Shown piece after piece: positions 1 to 8,016 of a stretch of 56,043 bases of DNA. How positions within the stretch are numbered: the stretch's first letter is position 1; every line of letters starts with the position of its first letter. Made by a program: the position numbers and the translations under genes. The DNA lies in assembly GCA_025928935.1 (NCBI GenBank), contig JAICNB010000010.1, forward strand, positions 1 to 56,043. The letters are read 5' to 3'. The stretch is from Acidimicrobiia bacterium. GTDB lineage: Bacteria > Actinomycetota > Acidimicrobiia > Spongiisociales > ZC4RG35. Under the pieces are notes generated by a model. The model worked only from the letters and a program-made list of their open reading frames with translations, did not search any database and was not told the DNA's origin.

Positions 1-1060
1 AGACGGTGAAGGTCTGGCCCGAAAGCTCGTCTGGAGTGAGGGAACGCGCCCTTGCTCCCTCGCCGAGGCGCCGCACCTCCTCGGAGACGTCGAGGATCCC
101 TCGGGAGTTGGCGTCACGGATCACTGCCACCAGGAGCCCGTCGGGGGTATCGACCGCGATGCCGATGTCGTGTCTCTGATGCACCACCAGATCGTCGCCA
201 TCGAGGGTCGCGTTGAATTCCGGGAAGGCCTCGAGTGCCGGGATCACAGCCTTGATCACCAGAGCCTCCACGGGGATCTTCACGTCGTGCCTGGTGCCGA
301 GAGCATCCCTGACCCGGGCAAGACGGTCGGCATCGATCTCGTCGAACGTGGTGACATGCGGGATCTCGGACCAGCTCTTCGCCATGTTGGCCGCAATCGT
401 GCGACGCAACCGCGACATGGGACGCCGCTGATCCTCTCCTTGTCCGGCCTCCACCGCCGGAGTCGCGTCCGCTGCAGGCTCCTGGACCGGCTCCGCGCCC
501 AAGGTCCCGGTGGATGAGGCGGCGGCGAGCACGTCTTCACGGGTGACCCGGCCTTCCGCGCCGGTCCCCTGTACCCCGGACAGATCCACCCCTAGCTCTC
601 GGGCCAGCTTGCGGACGATCGGGAGCGCCTTCACCGTGCCCGTGGCAGCACCGGCCGTTGCATGGCCGGCTGCGGCGAGTACCTCCGCCTCTTCGCTCAG
701 TGTGCCGACGATGGGGGCGGCCTCGTGTGATGGCGCCACGGTATCGGCGGGGGCAGCCGGCGAGCTTTCCTCCGTGCCGGCCCCGGCGGTTCCCGCCCCG
801 GGTCGGCCATGGTCCTCGTAGTCCGCGTCGCCGATCACCACCAGAACCGCACCGACTTTGATCGTCTCACCCTCTGCTCCGCCATGACGGAGCACGACCC
901 CCGCGTATGGCGAGGGGATCTCCACTACTGCCTTGTCCGTCTCGACCTCGACCACGGGCTGGTCGGCCGCGACCTGGCCACCCTCGGGCACCAGCCAGCG
1001 GACGATCTCGGCCTCGGTCAGGCCCTCGCCGATGTCGGGTAACAGGAACTCCCTCGCCAC
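1..1060 (-). CDS. pdhC: 2-oxoacid dehydrogenase E2 component (dihydrolipoamide acyltransferase), 3' end outside window
   Basis: This is the lipoyl-bearing core of a pyruvate or branched-chain 2-oxoacid dehydrogenase complex; it takes the acyl group from E1 and passes it to CoA. I translated it directly. It starts with a lipoyl domain (LLPDIGEGLTEAEIVRW near residue 6, ETDKA with the lipoyl lysine at residue 43). A linker rich in Ala, Thr and Glu follows, then a peripheral subunit-binding domain (VRKLARELGVDLSGVQGTG). The catalytic acyltransferase domain begins near RRPMSRLRRTIAANM and is cut by the window edge, so the C-terminal HxxxDG motif is not visible. The GTG start shares one base with the TAG stop of the E1beta gene. 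Pyruvate versus branched-chain substrate cannot be decided from what is visible. Confidence 0.92.
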   Translation of the reverse strand, partial: MAREFLLPDIGEGLTEAEIVRWLVPEGGQVAADQPVVEVETDKAVVEIPSPYAGVVLRHGGAEGETIKVGAVLVVIGDADYEDHGRPGAGTAGAGTEESSPAAPADTVAPSHEAAPIVGTLSEEAEVLAAAGHATAGAATGTVKALPIVRKLARELGVDLSGVQGTGAEGRVTREDVLAAASSTGTLGAEPVQEPAADATPAVEAGQGEDQRRPMSRLRRTIAANMAKSWSEIPHVTTFDEIDADRLARVRDALGTRHDVKIPVEALVIKAVIPALEAFPEFNATLDGDDLVVHQRHDIGIAVDTPDGLLVAVIRDANSRGILDVSEEVRRLGEGARARSLTPDELSGQTFTV

Positions 1061-2037
1061 TAAGCCTCCAGCGTCTCTTCCGCAGCCCGCACGATCCGAT
1101 CCAGACTCGGAAGGTAGTGAGCCTCCGACCGCTTCAGCGGGAACACCGTGTCCCACCCGGCGACCCGCCGGACCGGCGCCTGTAGCGAGTACAGGGCGCG
1201 CTCCTGGATGAGCGCCGCCACTTCTGCCCCCAGGCCGGCGTTCTTCGGCGCCTCATGGACGACCACCACTCTGCCTGTCTTCGCGGCCGAATCGACGATT
1301 CCATCCTGATCCAGCGGGGAAAGGGTGCGGAGGTCCAGGACCTCGACCGAAGCCCCCTTCTCCTCGAGACGACCGGCCGCAGCCCTCGTCTCCTTGATCA
1401 TCGCTCCCCACGAGATCAGGGTGATGTCCTTCCCCTCTCTCTCCACCCGCAGCGGGCCGATCCCGGTGGTGTAATAGTGCTCCGGCACCTCTTCTTTCAC
1501 GGCGCGATAGAGCCTGATCGGCTCGAGGAACAGCACGGGGTCGGGATCCTCTATCGCCGCCAGGAGCAGGCCGCGGGCATCGGATGGAGTGGACGGGACC
1601 ACCACCTTCAGCCCCGGGATGTGGGCGTAGATCGCCTCAGTCGACTCCGAATGGTGCTCGGCGGCGCCGATGCCACCCCCGTAGGGCACGCGGATCACCA
1701 TCGGAGCCGTGAACCTGTGGTTGGACCGGTTCCGGATCCGGGCTACGTGATTGATGATCTGGTCGTAAGCCGGATAGGAGAACCCGAGGAACTGCAACTC
1801 CGCCACCGGGTGCATCCCGGCTATCGCCATGCCAAGAGCCGCGCCGACGATCCCCGACTCTGCAACCGGGGTGTCGAAGACCCGGTCCTCGCCGTACTTC
1901 GCCCGGAGACCGTCGGTGATCCTGAACACCCCTCCGGTGCGCCCGATGTCCTCACCAAGGAGGACGACCCGCTCGTCGGTCTCGAGGGCGGTGGCCAGTG
2001 CGCCATTCAATGCCTGGGCAAGGGTCTGCTCGCTCAT
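1060..2037 (-). CDS. pdhB: 2-oxoacid dehydrogenase E1 component, beta subunit
   Basis: This is the beta subunit of the thiamine-diphosphate-dependent alpha2beta2 E1 that decarboxylates pyruvate or branched-chain 2-oxoacids. It has 325 residues, normal for the family. Typical segments are VVLLGEDIGRTGGVFR near the N-terminus, TPVAESGIVGAALGMAIAG, the PYGGGIGAAEHHSES segment and the C-terminal domain around VVVVHEAPKNAGLGAEVAA. The reading frame stays open for 75 codons upstream, but the ATG at MSEQTLAQ is preferred because it overlaps the E1alpha TGA as ATGA and the upstream residues are low-complexity Arg/Pro/Gly. It sits between E1alpha and E2 in one operon. Confidence 0.95.
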   Translation of the reverse strand: MSEQTLAQALNGALATALETDERVVLLGEDIGRTGGVFRITDGLRAKYGEDRVFDTPVAESGIVGAALGMAIAGMHPVAELQFLGFSYPAYDQIINHVARIRNRSNHRFTAPMVIRVPYGGGIGAAEHHSESTEAIYAHIPGLKVVVPSTPSDARGLLLAAIEDPDPVLFLEPIRLYRAVKEEVPEHYYTTGIGPLRVEREGKDITLISWGAMIKETRAAAGRLEEKGASVEVLDLRTLSPLDQDGIVDSAAKTGRVVVVHEAPKNAGLGAEVAALIQERALYSLQAPVRRVAGWDTVFPLKRSEAHYLPSLDRIVRAAEETLEA

Positions 2038-3053
2038 GGGTCGATCTCGTCGATTTGCGCCTGGAGGGCGCTCGTGGGCTCTGCATACATGCGGGACAGC
2101 ATTTCCTCCGCGGTGGGCTGAGGCAGAGCCTCTGCCTCGGCAACGGCCGCTTCGACCACCTGGGACGACCGGGCCTCCAACTCGGCTTGCCACTGGGGAG
2201 TCCATCTTCCCGCCCTCTCCAGGAGCGCCCGGACCCGCTCCAGAGGGTCTCGGTCGCGCCACTCCCCGGCTTCGTCCTCGTCCCGGTAGCGGGCGGGGTC
2301 GTCGGAGGTCGTGTGCGGGCCGAGACGATATGTGACCGCTTCGATGAAGGTCGGACCCCCGCCGGAGCGAGCTCTGGCCACCGCCTCGCCGACCACAGTG
2401 AGCACCGCCGCCACATCGTTGCCATCGACCATGACACCGGGCATGCCGTACGCGTCCGCCTTCATGGCGATCGACTCCGAGCGCGTCTGCTCCTCACGAG
2501 GGTAAGAGATGGCGAACCCGTTGTTCTGGCACAGGAAGATGGTTGGGGTCCTGTAGACGGCGGCGAAGTTCATCGCCTCGTGGAAGTCACCCTCGGATGT
2601 GGCACCATCGCCGAACGAAGTGAGGGCCACCCGATCGGAGCCGTTCAGCGCCTCCGCCCAGGCCAGGCCAACCGCATGGATCATGTGTCCGCCGACCGTT
2701 ATCGAGGGTGGCAGGACATTCACTCCCTCGGGGGCCTGTCCCCCACGCTCGTCACCGGTCCGGCCCGCGATGAGCAGGGCCCAGGGATACCCGGCCCTCC
2801 ACATGAGGGCGGCGTCGCGATAGGTGGCGGCCACCCAATCGTCGGGGCGGAGTGCGGCTGCAGCCCCGATCTGAGCCGCCTCCTGACCCTCGAAGGGGGC
2901 GTAGGTGGCGAGACGGCCCTGACGCTGCATGGCCATGCACTTGTGGTCGTAGGTCCTGGCCTCGACCATGTCCACGTATAGCTGCCGGGTCTCATCGAGA
3001 GTCATCGAGAGACGGTCGCGGACGGTCCCGTCCGGGCTGATCAGGGTGAGCAT
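2034..3053 (-). CDS. pdhA: 2-oxoacid dehydrogenase E1 component, alpha subunit
   Basis: This alpha subunit binds thiamine diphosphate and Mg2+ and starts the decarboxylation reaction. It has 339 residues. The ThDP motif is clear: GDGATSEGDFHEAMNFA ending about 30 residues later in QNNGFAISYP. The substrate-side segment YAPFEGQEAAQIGAAAAL and the phosphorylation-loop equivalent YRLGPHTTSDDPARYR are also present. It is the first gene of the E1alpha-E1beta-E2 operon and has a 67-bp gap to ftsK upstream, where the operon promoter should lie. The family is certain; substrate preference (pyruvate versus branched-chain) is not. Confidence 0.95.
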   Translation of the reverse strand: MLTLISPDGTVRDRLSMTLDETRQLYVDMVEARTYDHKCMAMQRQGRLATYAPFEGQEAAQIGAAAALRPDDWVAATYRDAALMWRAGYPWALLIAGRTGDERGGQAPEGVNVLPPSITVGGHMIHAVGLAWAEALNGSDRVALTSFGDGATSEGDFHEAMNFAAVYRTPTIFLCQNNGFAISYPREEQTRSESIAMKADAYGMPGVMVDGNDVAAVLTVVGEAVARARSGGGPTFIEAVTYRLGPHTTSDDPARYRDEDEAGEWRDRDPLERVRALLERAGRWTPQWQAELEARSSQVVEAAVAEAEALPQPTAEEMLSRMYAEPTSALQAQIDEIDP

Positions 3054-3120
3054 GGCGGCGATGAGCTTATCCGCCGGCCGGTTTCAGACCATTTTGGCGC
3101 CAAGACGCACGGAAAGGGCT

Positions 3121-5403
3121 CTAGACGCCTGCCTTCTCGGAGGCCAGGATCTCCTCCATCTCCTCCACCGTCATGAGCACCTCGCGGGCCTTGCTGCCAT
3201 GCGACGGGCCGACCACTCCGCGGCTCTCCAGGATGTCCATAACCCTGCCGGCACGGGCAAAGCCGATCCGAAGCTTGCGTTGCAGCATCGAAGTGGAGCC
3301 CAGCTCACTCCGCACGACCAGATCCATCGCCTGGCGGACGAGGGCTTCCTCCTCGTCGTCGACCTCCTCGGCCTGTGCTGCGGCGGCAGCAGCGGTGGCC
3401 ACCAGGACCTCTCCGTCCTCGTACTTGGCCTCCTGCTGTTTGCGGACCCAGTCCACCACGGCATGCACCTCGCCCTCCCGGACCCAGGCTCCCTGGATAC
3501 GCTGCGGTCTCGGCTCCTTGGCGGTCACCACCAGCATGTCGCCCATCCCGATCAGCTTCTCGGCGCCGGCGCCGTCGATGATGACGCGGCTGTCCGTCTG
3601 AGAGGCGACGCTGAAGGCGAGGCGGCTCGGGATGTTGGCCTTGATCACACCGGTGATGACGTCGACCGAGGGACGTTGGGTGGCGATCACGAGATGGATG
3701 CCGACGGCACGCGCCATCTGGGCGATCCTCACGATCGACTCCTCGACCTCCCGTCCGGCCACCATCATCAGGTCGTTGAGCTCATCGATCAGGATCACGA
3801 TGTAGGGGAAGCGGTCGAATCCCTCCGGATCCAGGCCCCCTGCCTCCCACTTGGCCCGGTAGCCCTCGATGTCGCGCACCTTGGCATCGGCCAGGAGGTC
3901 GTAGCGACGATCCATCTCGGCCACGGCCCACTTCAGTGCATCGTTGGCCTTCTTCGGGTTGGTGATCACGCGGGTGAGGAGATGGGGCACCCCGTTGTAC
4001 TGGCCCAGCTCCACACGTTTCGGGTCGACCATGATCACCCTGACGTCTTCGGGGTGGGTCCTCATCAACAGCGAGGTGACGATGGAGTTGATGCAGGACG
4101 ACTTGCCCGCCCCCGTCGCCCCGGCGATCAGGACGTGGGGCAACTCGGACAGGTTGAGCAACTTGGGCATGCCTGAGATGTCCATCCCGAGGCCAACGGT
4201 CAGGGGGTGGGTCTCCACCGCCGCCTCGGCGCTGGAGAGGATGTCACCGAGTGATACCAGGCGGCGCTTGGTGTTGGGGACCTCCACTCCGATGGCCGAC
4301 TTGCCGGGTATGGGGACCAGGATGCGAACGTCCGGTGTGGCCAGGGCATACGCGATGTCGTGGGAGAGGCTGGAGATCCGGTTGACCTTCACTCCCGGGG
4401 CGAGCTCGATCTCGTAGCGGGTCACGGTCGGTCCGGGGACGATCTTGGTCAATGAGGCATCGACCCCGTGCTGGGTCAGGGTCTCTTCGAGTTGCCGCGC
4501 CGTGTCCTCGAGCGCACGCTTGTTGATCTCGCCGCCGGTGCCCTCGTCGAGGAGGCTGAGAGGTGGGAGCTTGTACCCGTTGGGCGGGGCTGTGGCGGAG
4601 ATGGTTGCCGGTTGAGGCTTGGGCTTCGGTGCGGGCGGTTCTGTCGGCTTCTGGGCTCTTGGCCGTGCAGTCTTCGGCTGCTCGTGGCGCCCGCGGGTCG
4701 ACGGTGCAGGCTTGACCACCCGGTCGGCCACATGGCCTGCTCGATCCAGCCGGGCACCGGCCGTGGCCGACGCCGCCAGTCTTCGCGTCGAACGGAAGAT
4801 GTCGGCGATGCCCGCGGCGAGCTCCCTGACACTGGTCTGGGTCATGATCAGCACACCCATGCCCATGGCCGAGGCGAGCACGACGAATGCCCCCCAGGTC
4901 CCGAGGATGCGACGCATCGGGAAGGCGATCAGTGATCCCACGGCACCGCCCCGTTCCTCGACCAGCTCGATGCTCGGGGCAAGGGCCACAGCCCCGGTCA
5001 TGAGATGGAAGAGAGCAAGTGACCCGATGAAGGTGATCACGCCGCCGGCAATGAGGCGCTTGGCCCCATCCCTGGGCTTGCCGAGGATCATCGCAACCCC
5101 GATCCCGGCCAGTGCGATCGGGAGGGCGAATCTCCACACACCGAACATGAGCCGGCTCCCGCTTGCCATCCCCTCCCCGACCGGGCCGGCCAGGTCGACG
5201 AAGGCGAGCAAGACCAGGAGGGCCAAGACCACGAGGATCAGACCCCAGATGTCGTCGGTCTGACGCCCCAGGGTGTTGCGCACCGAGCTCCGGACCGCCA
5301 CCAGCTTCTGACGGATCGTGCTCTTCGGCGCAGGTTTCTTCTTCGCTGTGGACACCCGTCTCCGCCCGGAGGACCCCTTCCGGGTGGGTGCCCTAGTTCC
5401 CAT
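3121..5403 (-). CDS. ftsK: DNA translocase FtsK/SpoIIIE
   Basis: This is a septum-located hexameric motor that pumps DNA during chromosome segregation. It has 760 residues. The N-terminus is basic and is followed by about four membrane helices between residues 50 and 190 (for example IWGLILVVLALLVLLAFVDL). A Pro/Lys/Ala-rich linker comes next, then the alpha/beta motor domain with Walker A GATGAGKSS near residue 430 and Walker B VILIDELNDLMM near residue 537. The C-terminal winged-helix gamma domain runs from about VRQAMDLVVRSELGSTSMLQ to VGPSHGSKAREVL; it reads KOPS-like orienting sequences in known family members. The ATG lies inside a 10-bp inverted repeat (5399-5425). The gene lies 48 bp downstream of rnj on the same strand and may be cotranscribed with dapA-rnj. 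Confidence 0.97.
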   Translation of the reverse strand: MGTRAPTRKGSSGRRRVSTAKKKPAPKSTIRQKLVAVRSSVRNTLGRQTDDIWGLILVVLALLVLLAFVDLAGPVGEGMASGSRLMFGVWRFALPIALAGIGVAMILGKPRDGAKRLIAGGVITFIGSLALFHLMTGAVALAPSIELVEERGGAVGSLIAFPMRRILGTWGAFVVLASAMGMGVLIMTQTSVRELAAGIADIFRSTRRLAASATAGARLDRAGHVADRVVKPAPSTRGRHEQPKTARPRAQKPTEPPAPKPKPQPATISATAPPNGYKLPPLSLLDEGTGGEINKRALEDTARQLEETLTQHGVDASLTKIVPGPTVTRYEIELAPGVKVNRISSLSHDIAYALATPDVRILVPIPGKSAIGVEVPNTKRRLVSLGDILSSAEAAVETHPLTVGLGMDISGMPKLLNLSELPHVLIAGATGAGKSSCINSIVTSLLMRTHPEDVRVIMVDPKRVELGQYNGVPHLLTRVITNPKKANDALKWAVAEMDRRYDLLADAKVRDIEGYRAKWEAGGLDPEGFDRFPYIVILIDELNDLMMVAGREVEESIVRIAQMARAVGIHLVIATQRPSVDVITGVIKANIPSRLAFSVASQTDSRVIIDGAGAEKLIGMGDMLVVTAKEPRPQRIQGAWVREGEVHAVVDWVRKQQEAKYEDGEVLVATAAAAAAQAEEVDDEEEALVRQAMDLVVRSELGSTSMLQRKLRIGFARAGRVMDILESRGVVGPSHGSKAREVLMTVEEMEEILASEKAGV

Positions 5404-5425
5404 GTAGTCGGAAACACTACATGGG
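5399..5425. promoter_or_regulatory. 10-bp perfect inverted repeat over the ftsK start codon
   Basis: CCCATGTAGT (5399-5408) and ACTACATGGG (5416-5425) are perfect reverse complements separated by a 7-base loop. The left arm on the plus strand contains the complement of the ftsK ATG (5401-5403). In the ftsK mRNA the element would fold into a hairpin hiding the start codon; as DNA it would make a two-fold operator. No U-run follows on either side, so it is not an intrinsic terminator. Which role applies is inference. Confidence 0.55.
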
Positions 5426-5451
5426 GGCGGGAATTGGCCGTGGAATGCTGC

Positions 5452-7086
5452 TCAGAGCTCCATCACGACCGGCACGATCACCGGCCGTCGTGCCGTCTCG
5501 GCGCGTATGACCCGGCCTGCCGCCTGCCGGATCGTCTTCTGGAGCTCACCGATGTCGGACCGCCCCGAAGCATGCTCGACGATGGCTTCCTTGACTGCAT
5601 CGGCCGCCTTGTCGAGGACGGCACTCGGGTCATCCATCAGTCCGTGGCTGTCCATGTCGGGGCCGTAGACCACCTCGCCGGTGTCATGGTCGATCCCGAC
5701 GGTCACCACGACCACTCCCTCATCCGCCAGATGCGACCGGTCGCGCAGGACCGCCGACTGAACGTCGCCCACCGATGACCCATCCAGGTACACGAAACCG
5801 GCAGGGACTGCCCTGCGCAGCACCTGGGTTTTCTTGCCGTTCAAGATCACCCGGTCACCGTCCTCGAGGACGTCGACATGCCGCACCCCCATGCTCCGGG
5901 CCAGTTCGGCGTGGGCGTGGAGATGGCGGTACTCGCCGTGGACCGGGACGAAGGCCTGTGGCCGAAGCAGGTTGAGGAACGTCAGCAGCTCGTCCCGGTT
6001 GGCGTGGCCGGAGACGTGGACAGGGGCGTTGGTCCCGTGAACCACTTTGGCCCCTCGCCGGGTCAGGTTGGAGATCACCTTCGATACCGCTCGCTCGTTC
6101 CCGGGAATCGGCTTGGCGGAGATGAGCACCGTGTCCCCCTCGCCGACCTCCACGAACTTGTGCTGCCCCTGGGACATCAACGAGAGGGCGGCGAAGGGCT
6201 CTCCCTGGCTGCCGGTCGTGATCAGCAGTTGCTGCTCGGGAGGGAGCTCGTCCATGTCCTTGATGTCGACCACCGATTTCTGAGGTATGTCGAGTGACTT
6301 CAGATCGGTGGCGATGGTGGTGTTCCGGTGCATGGAGCGGCCGAAGAAGGCGATCTTCCGCCCATTGGCTATCCCGGCGCCGGCGATCTGTTGGATGCGG
6401 TGGATGTGTGACGCGAAACATGCCGCGATGACCCGGCCACTCGCGTCCCGGATGGCGTCGGAGATGGGCTGGCCCACCGAGCTCTCCGAGGGCTCGAACC
6501 CGGGCCGCTCCGCGTTGGTGGAGTCGGCCATGAGCAGCCTCACCCCCCTCCTGCCCAGCGTGGCGAAGGCAGGAAGGTCGGTGGGCACTCCATCGATCGG
6601 GGTGGGATCGAGCTTGAAGTCGCCCGAATGGACGATGACGCCTTCCGGCGTCTCCAGAGCGACTGCACTGGCGTCCGGCACCGAGTGGCTGACCGGGATC
6701 AGCTGGAAGCGAAACGGGCCCTGATCCACCCACTTCTTGACCGGCACATGACGGAGATCGCCCTCGACCCCCAGTTCGTCGATCCGGGCCCGGGCCAGTT
6801 CGATGGTCAGCCTGGTGCCGAGGACCGGCACGTTCACGTCCCTGAGGAAGTAGGCCAGGGCGCCGGTGTGATCCTCGTGCCCGTGGGTCAGGATCACACA
6901 CTCCACGTCATCGCTCCGCTCCACCAGCCACGACCAGTCGGGGAAGACGAGATCGACTCCGAGCATGTCCTCCTCGGGGAACATGAGCCCGCAATCGATC
7001 AGGGCGATACGACCCTCGATCTCGATCGCCGCGGAGTTACGGCCGATCTCACCGAGACCCCCCAGAAAGGTGATGGAGACGCTCAC
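5452..7086 (-). CDS. rnj: Ribonuclease J (metallo-beta-lactamase/beta-CASP RNase)
   Basis: RNase J is a cytoplasmic endonuclease and 5'-3' exonuclease that matures and degrades RNA. The 544-residue length fits the family. The zinc-binding motif is THGHEDH (His68, His70, Asp72, His73), with later metal and beta-CASP elements such as SHSVPDA, MADSTNAERPG, CFASHIHRIQQI and HVSGHANRDEL. The GTG start overlaps the dapA TGA as GTGA. The frame stays open 52 codons further upstream, but that part runs through dapA and is Gly/Arg/Pro-rich shadow. The dapA-rnj pairing is common in Actinobacteria and other Gram-positive bacteria (family knowledge). Confidence 0.96.
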   Translation of the reverse strand: MSVSITFLGGLGEIGRNSAAIEIEGRIALIDCGLMFPEEDMLGVDLVFPDWSWLVERSDDVECVILTHGHEDHTGALAYFLRDVNVPVLGTRLTIELARARIDELGVEGDLRHVPVKKWVDQGPFRFQLIPVSHSVPDASAVALETPEGVIVHSGDFKLDPTPIDGVPTDLPAFATLGRRGVRLLMADSTNAERPGFEPSESSVGQPISDAIRDASGRVIAACFASHIHRIQQIAGAGIANGRKIAFFGRSMHRNTTIATDLKSLDIPQKSVVDIKDMDELPPEQQLLITTGSQGEPFAALSLMSQGQHKFVEVGEGDTVLISAKPIPGNERAVSKVISNLTRRGAKVVHGTNAPVHVSGHANRDELLTFLNLLRPQAFVPVHGEYRHLHAHAELARSMGVRHVDVLEDGDRVILNGKKTQVLRRAVPAGFVYLDGSSVGDVQSAVLRDRSHLADEGVVVVTVGIDHDTGEVVYGPDMDSHGLMDDPSAVLDKAADAVKEAIVEHASGRSDIGELQKTIRQAAGRVIRAETARRPVIVPVVMEL

Positions 7087-7976
7087 AGACCCTGGACGGC
7101 GCCGACGGCCTTCTCGACCGCCGCCAGTGTCTCCTCGGACGCGGGCACCAGTGGGAGCCGGACCTCGCCCACAGGCTCCCATAGCCGGTCCATCGCCCCT
7201 TTCACCGGGGTGGGGTTCGTCTCGAGGAAACATGCCTCGCAAAGGGGCAAGAGCAGATGATGGAGGCGCCTCGCCTCGGCGAGGTCTGCGTCCAGGGCGG
7301 CGTGGACCATCGCAGACACCGCGCGGCCTGCGAGATGGGAGACGACCGACACCACCCCGACCGCACCCACCGCCATCATCGGCCAGGTGAGCGAGTCCTG
7401 CCCGCAGTACACCGCCAGGCCGGGAATCCGGTTGATGGTGTGCCCTGAGAACTCGAGGTCGAGCACGGCGTCCTTGACCGCCACGACGTTCTCATGCTCG
7501 GCCAGACGGGCCATGGTCTCGATTTCGATCCTGGTCCCGGTCCGCCCGGGGATGTTGTAGAGCATGACCGGCAGACCCACGTCGGCGATCGCAGAGAAAT
7601 GCTCGACCAATCCCGCCTGATCGGGCCGGTTGTAATAGGGCGTCACCGCCAGAGCCCCATGACAGCCGATCTCGGCAGCTCTCTCGGTAAGTTCGATCGA
7701 CTCGACCGTGTTGTAGGTGCCGGTCCCGGCTATCACCCGGGTGTCCTTCTCTGCCACCGCGTCGACGACGGTCCTGTACAGCGACACCTTCTCATCATCG
7801 CTGAGAGTGGGTGATTCACCGGTAGTACCGGTGACCACCAGGGTGTCGCTGCCATTGTCCGAGAGGAACCGGGCCAATCGCCAGGCCCTCTCGTGGTCGA
7901 CGTCACCGGATGCGGTGAAGGGCGTGATCATGGCGGTGGCGACATGGCCGAAGGGGGCCGTCGTCGGTGATCTCAC
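7083..7976 (-). CDS. dapA: 4-hydroxy-tetrahydrodipicolinate synthase
   Basis: DapA condenses pyruvate with aspartate semialdehyde, the first committed step to diaminopimelate and lysine. It has 297 residues. Family marks are GTTGESPTLSDDEK near residue 48, AVTPYYNRPDQ, the catalytic Tyr in MLYNIPGRTG, and the Schiff-base Lys in VVAVKDA near residue 165. The C-terminal domain LETNPTPVKGAMDRLW is also typical. It is the first gene of dapA-rnj and is divergent from the kinase-LLM gene, with only 40 bp between them for both promoters. Confidence 0.96.
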   Translation of the reverse strand: MRSPTTAPFGHVATAMITPFTASGDVDHERAWRLARFLSDNGSDTLVVTGTTGESPTLSDDEKVSLYRTVVDAVAEKDTRVIAGTGTYNTVESIELTERAAEIGCHGALAVTPYYNRPDQAGLVEHFSAIADVGLPVMLYNIPGRTGTRIEIETMARLAEHENVVAVKDAVLDLEFSGHTINRIPGLAVYCGQDSLTWPMMAVGAVGVVSVVSHLAGRAVSAMVHAALDADLAEARRLHHLLLPLCEACFLETNPTPVKGAMDRLWEPVGEVRLPLVPASEETLAAVEKAVGAVQGL

Positions 7977-8016
7977 CCGGCCCAGGTTACAGACCGATCA
8001 GCTAGAACACCCGACC

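Noticed and set aside
2968-4176. Long plus-strand open frame of 402 codons
   Set aside because: It is antisense to ftsK and part of E1alpha. The His/Gly/Leu-rich translation has no domain signal; high GC lengthens such shadow frames.
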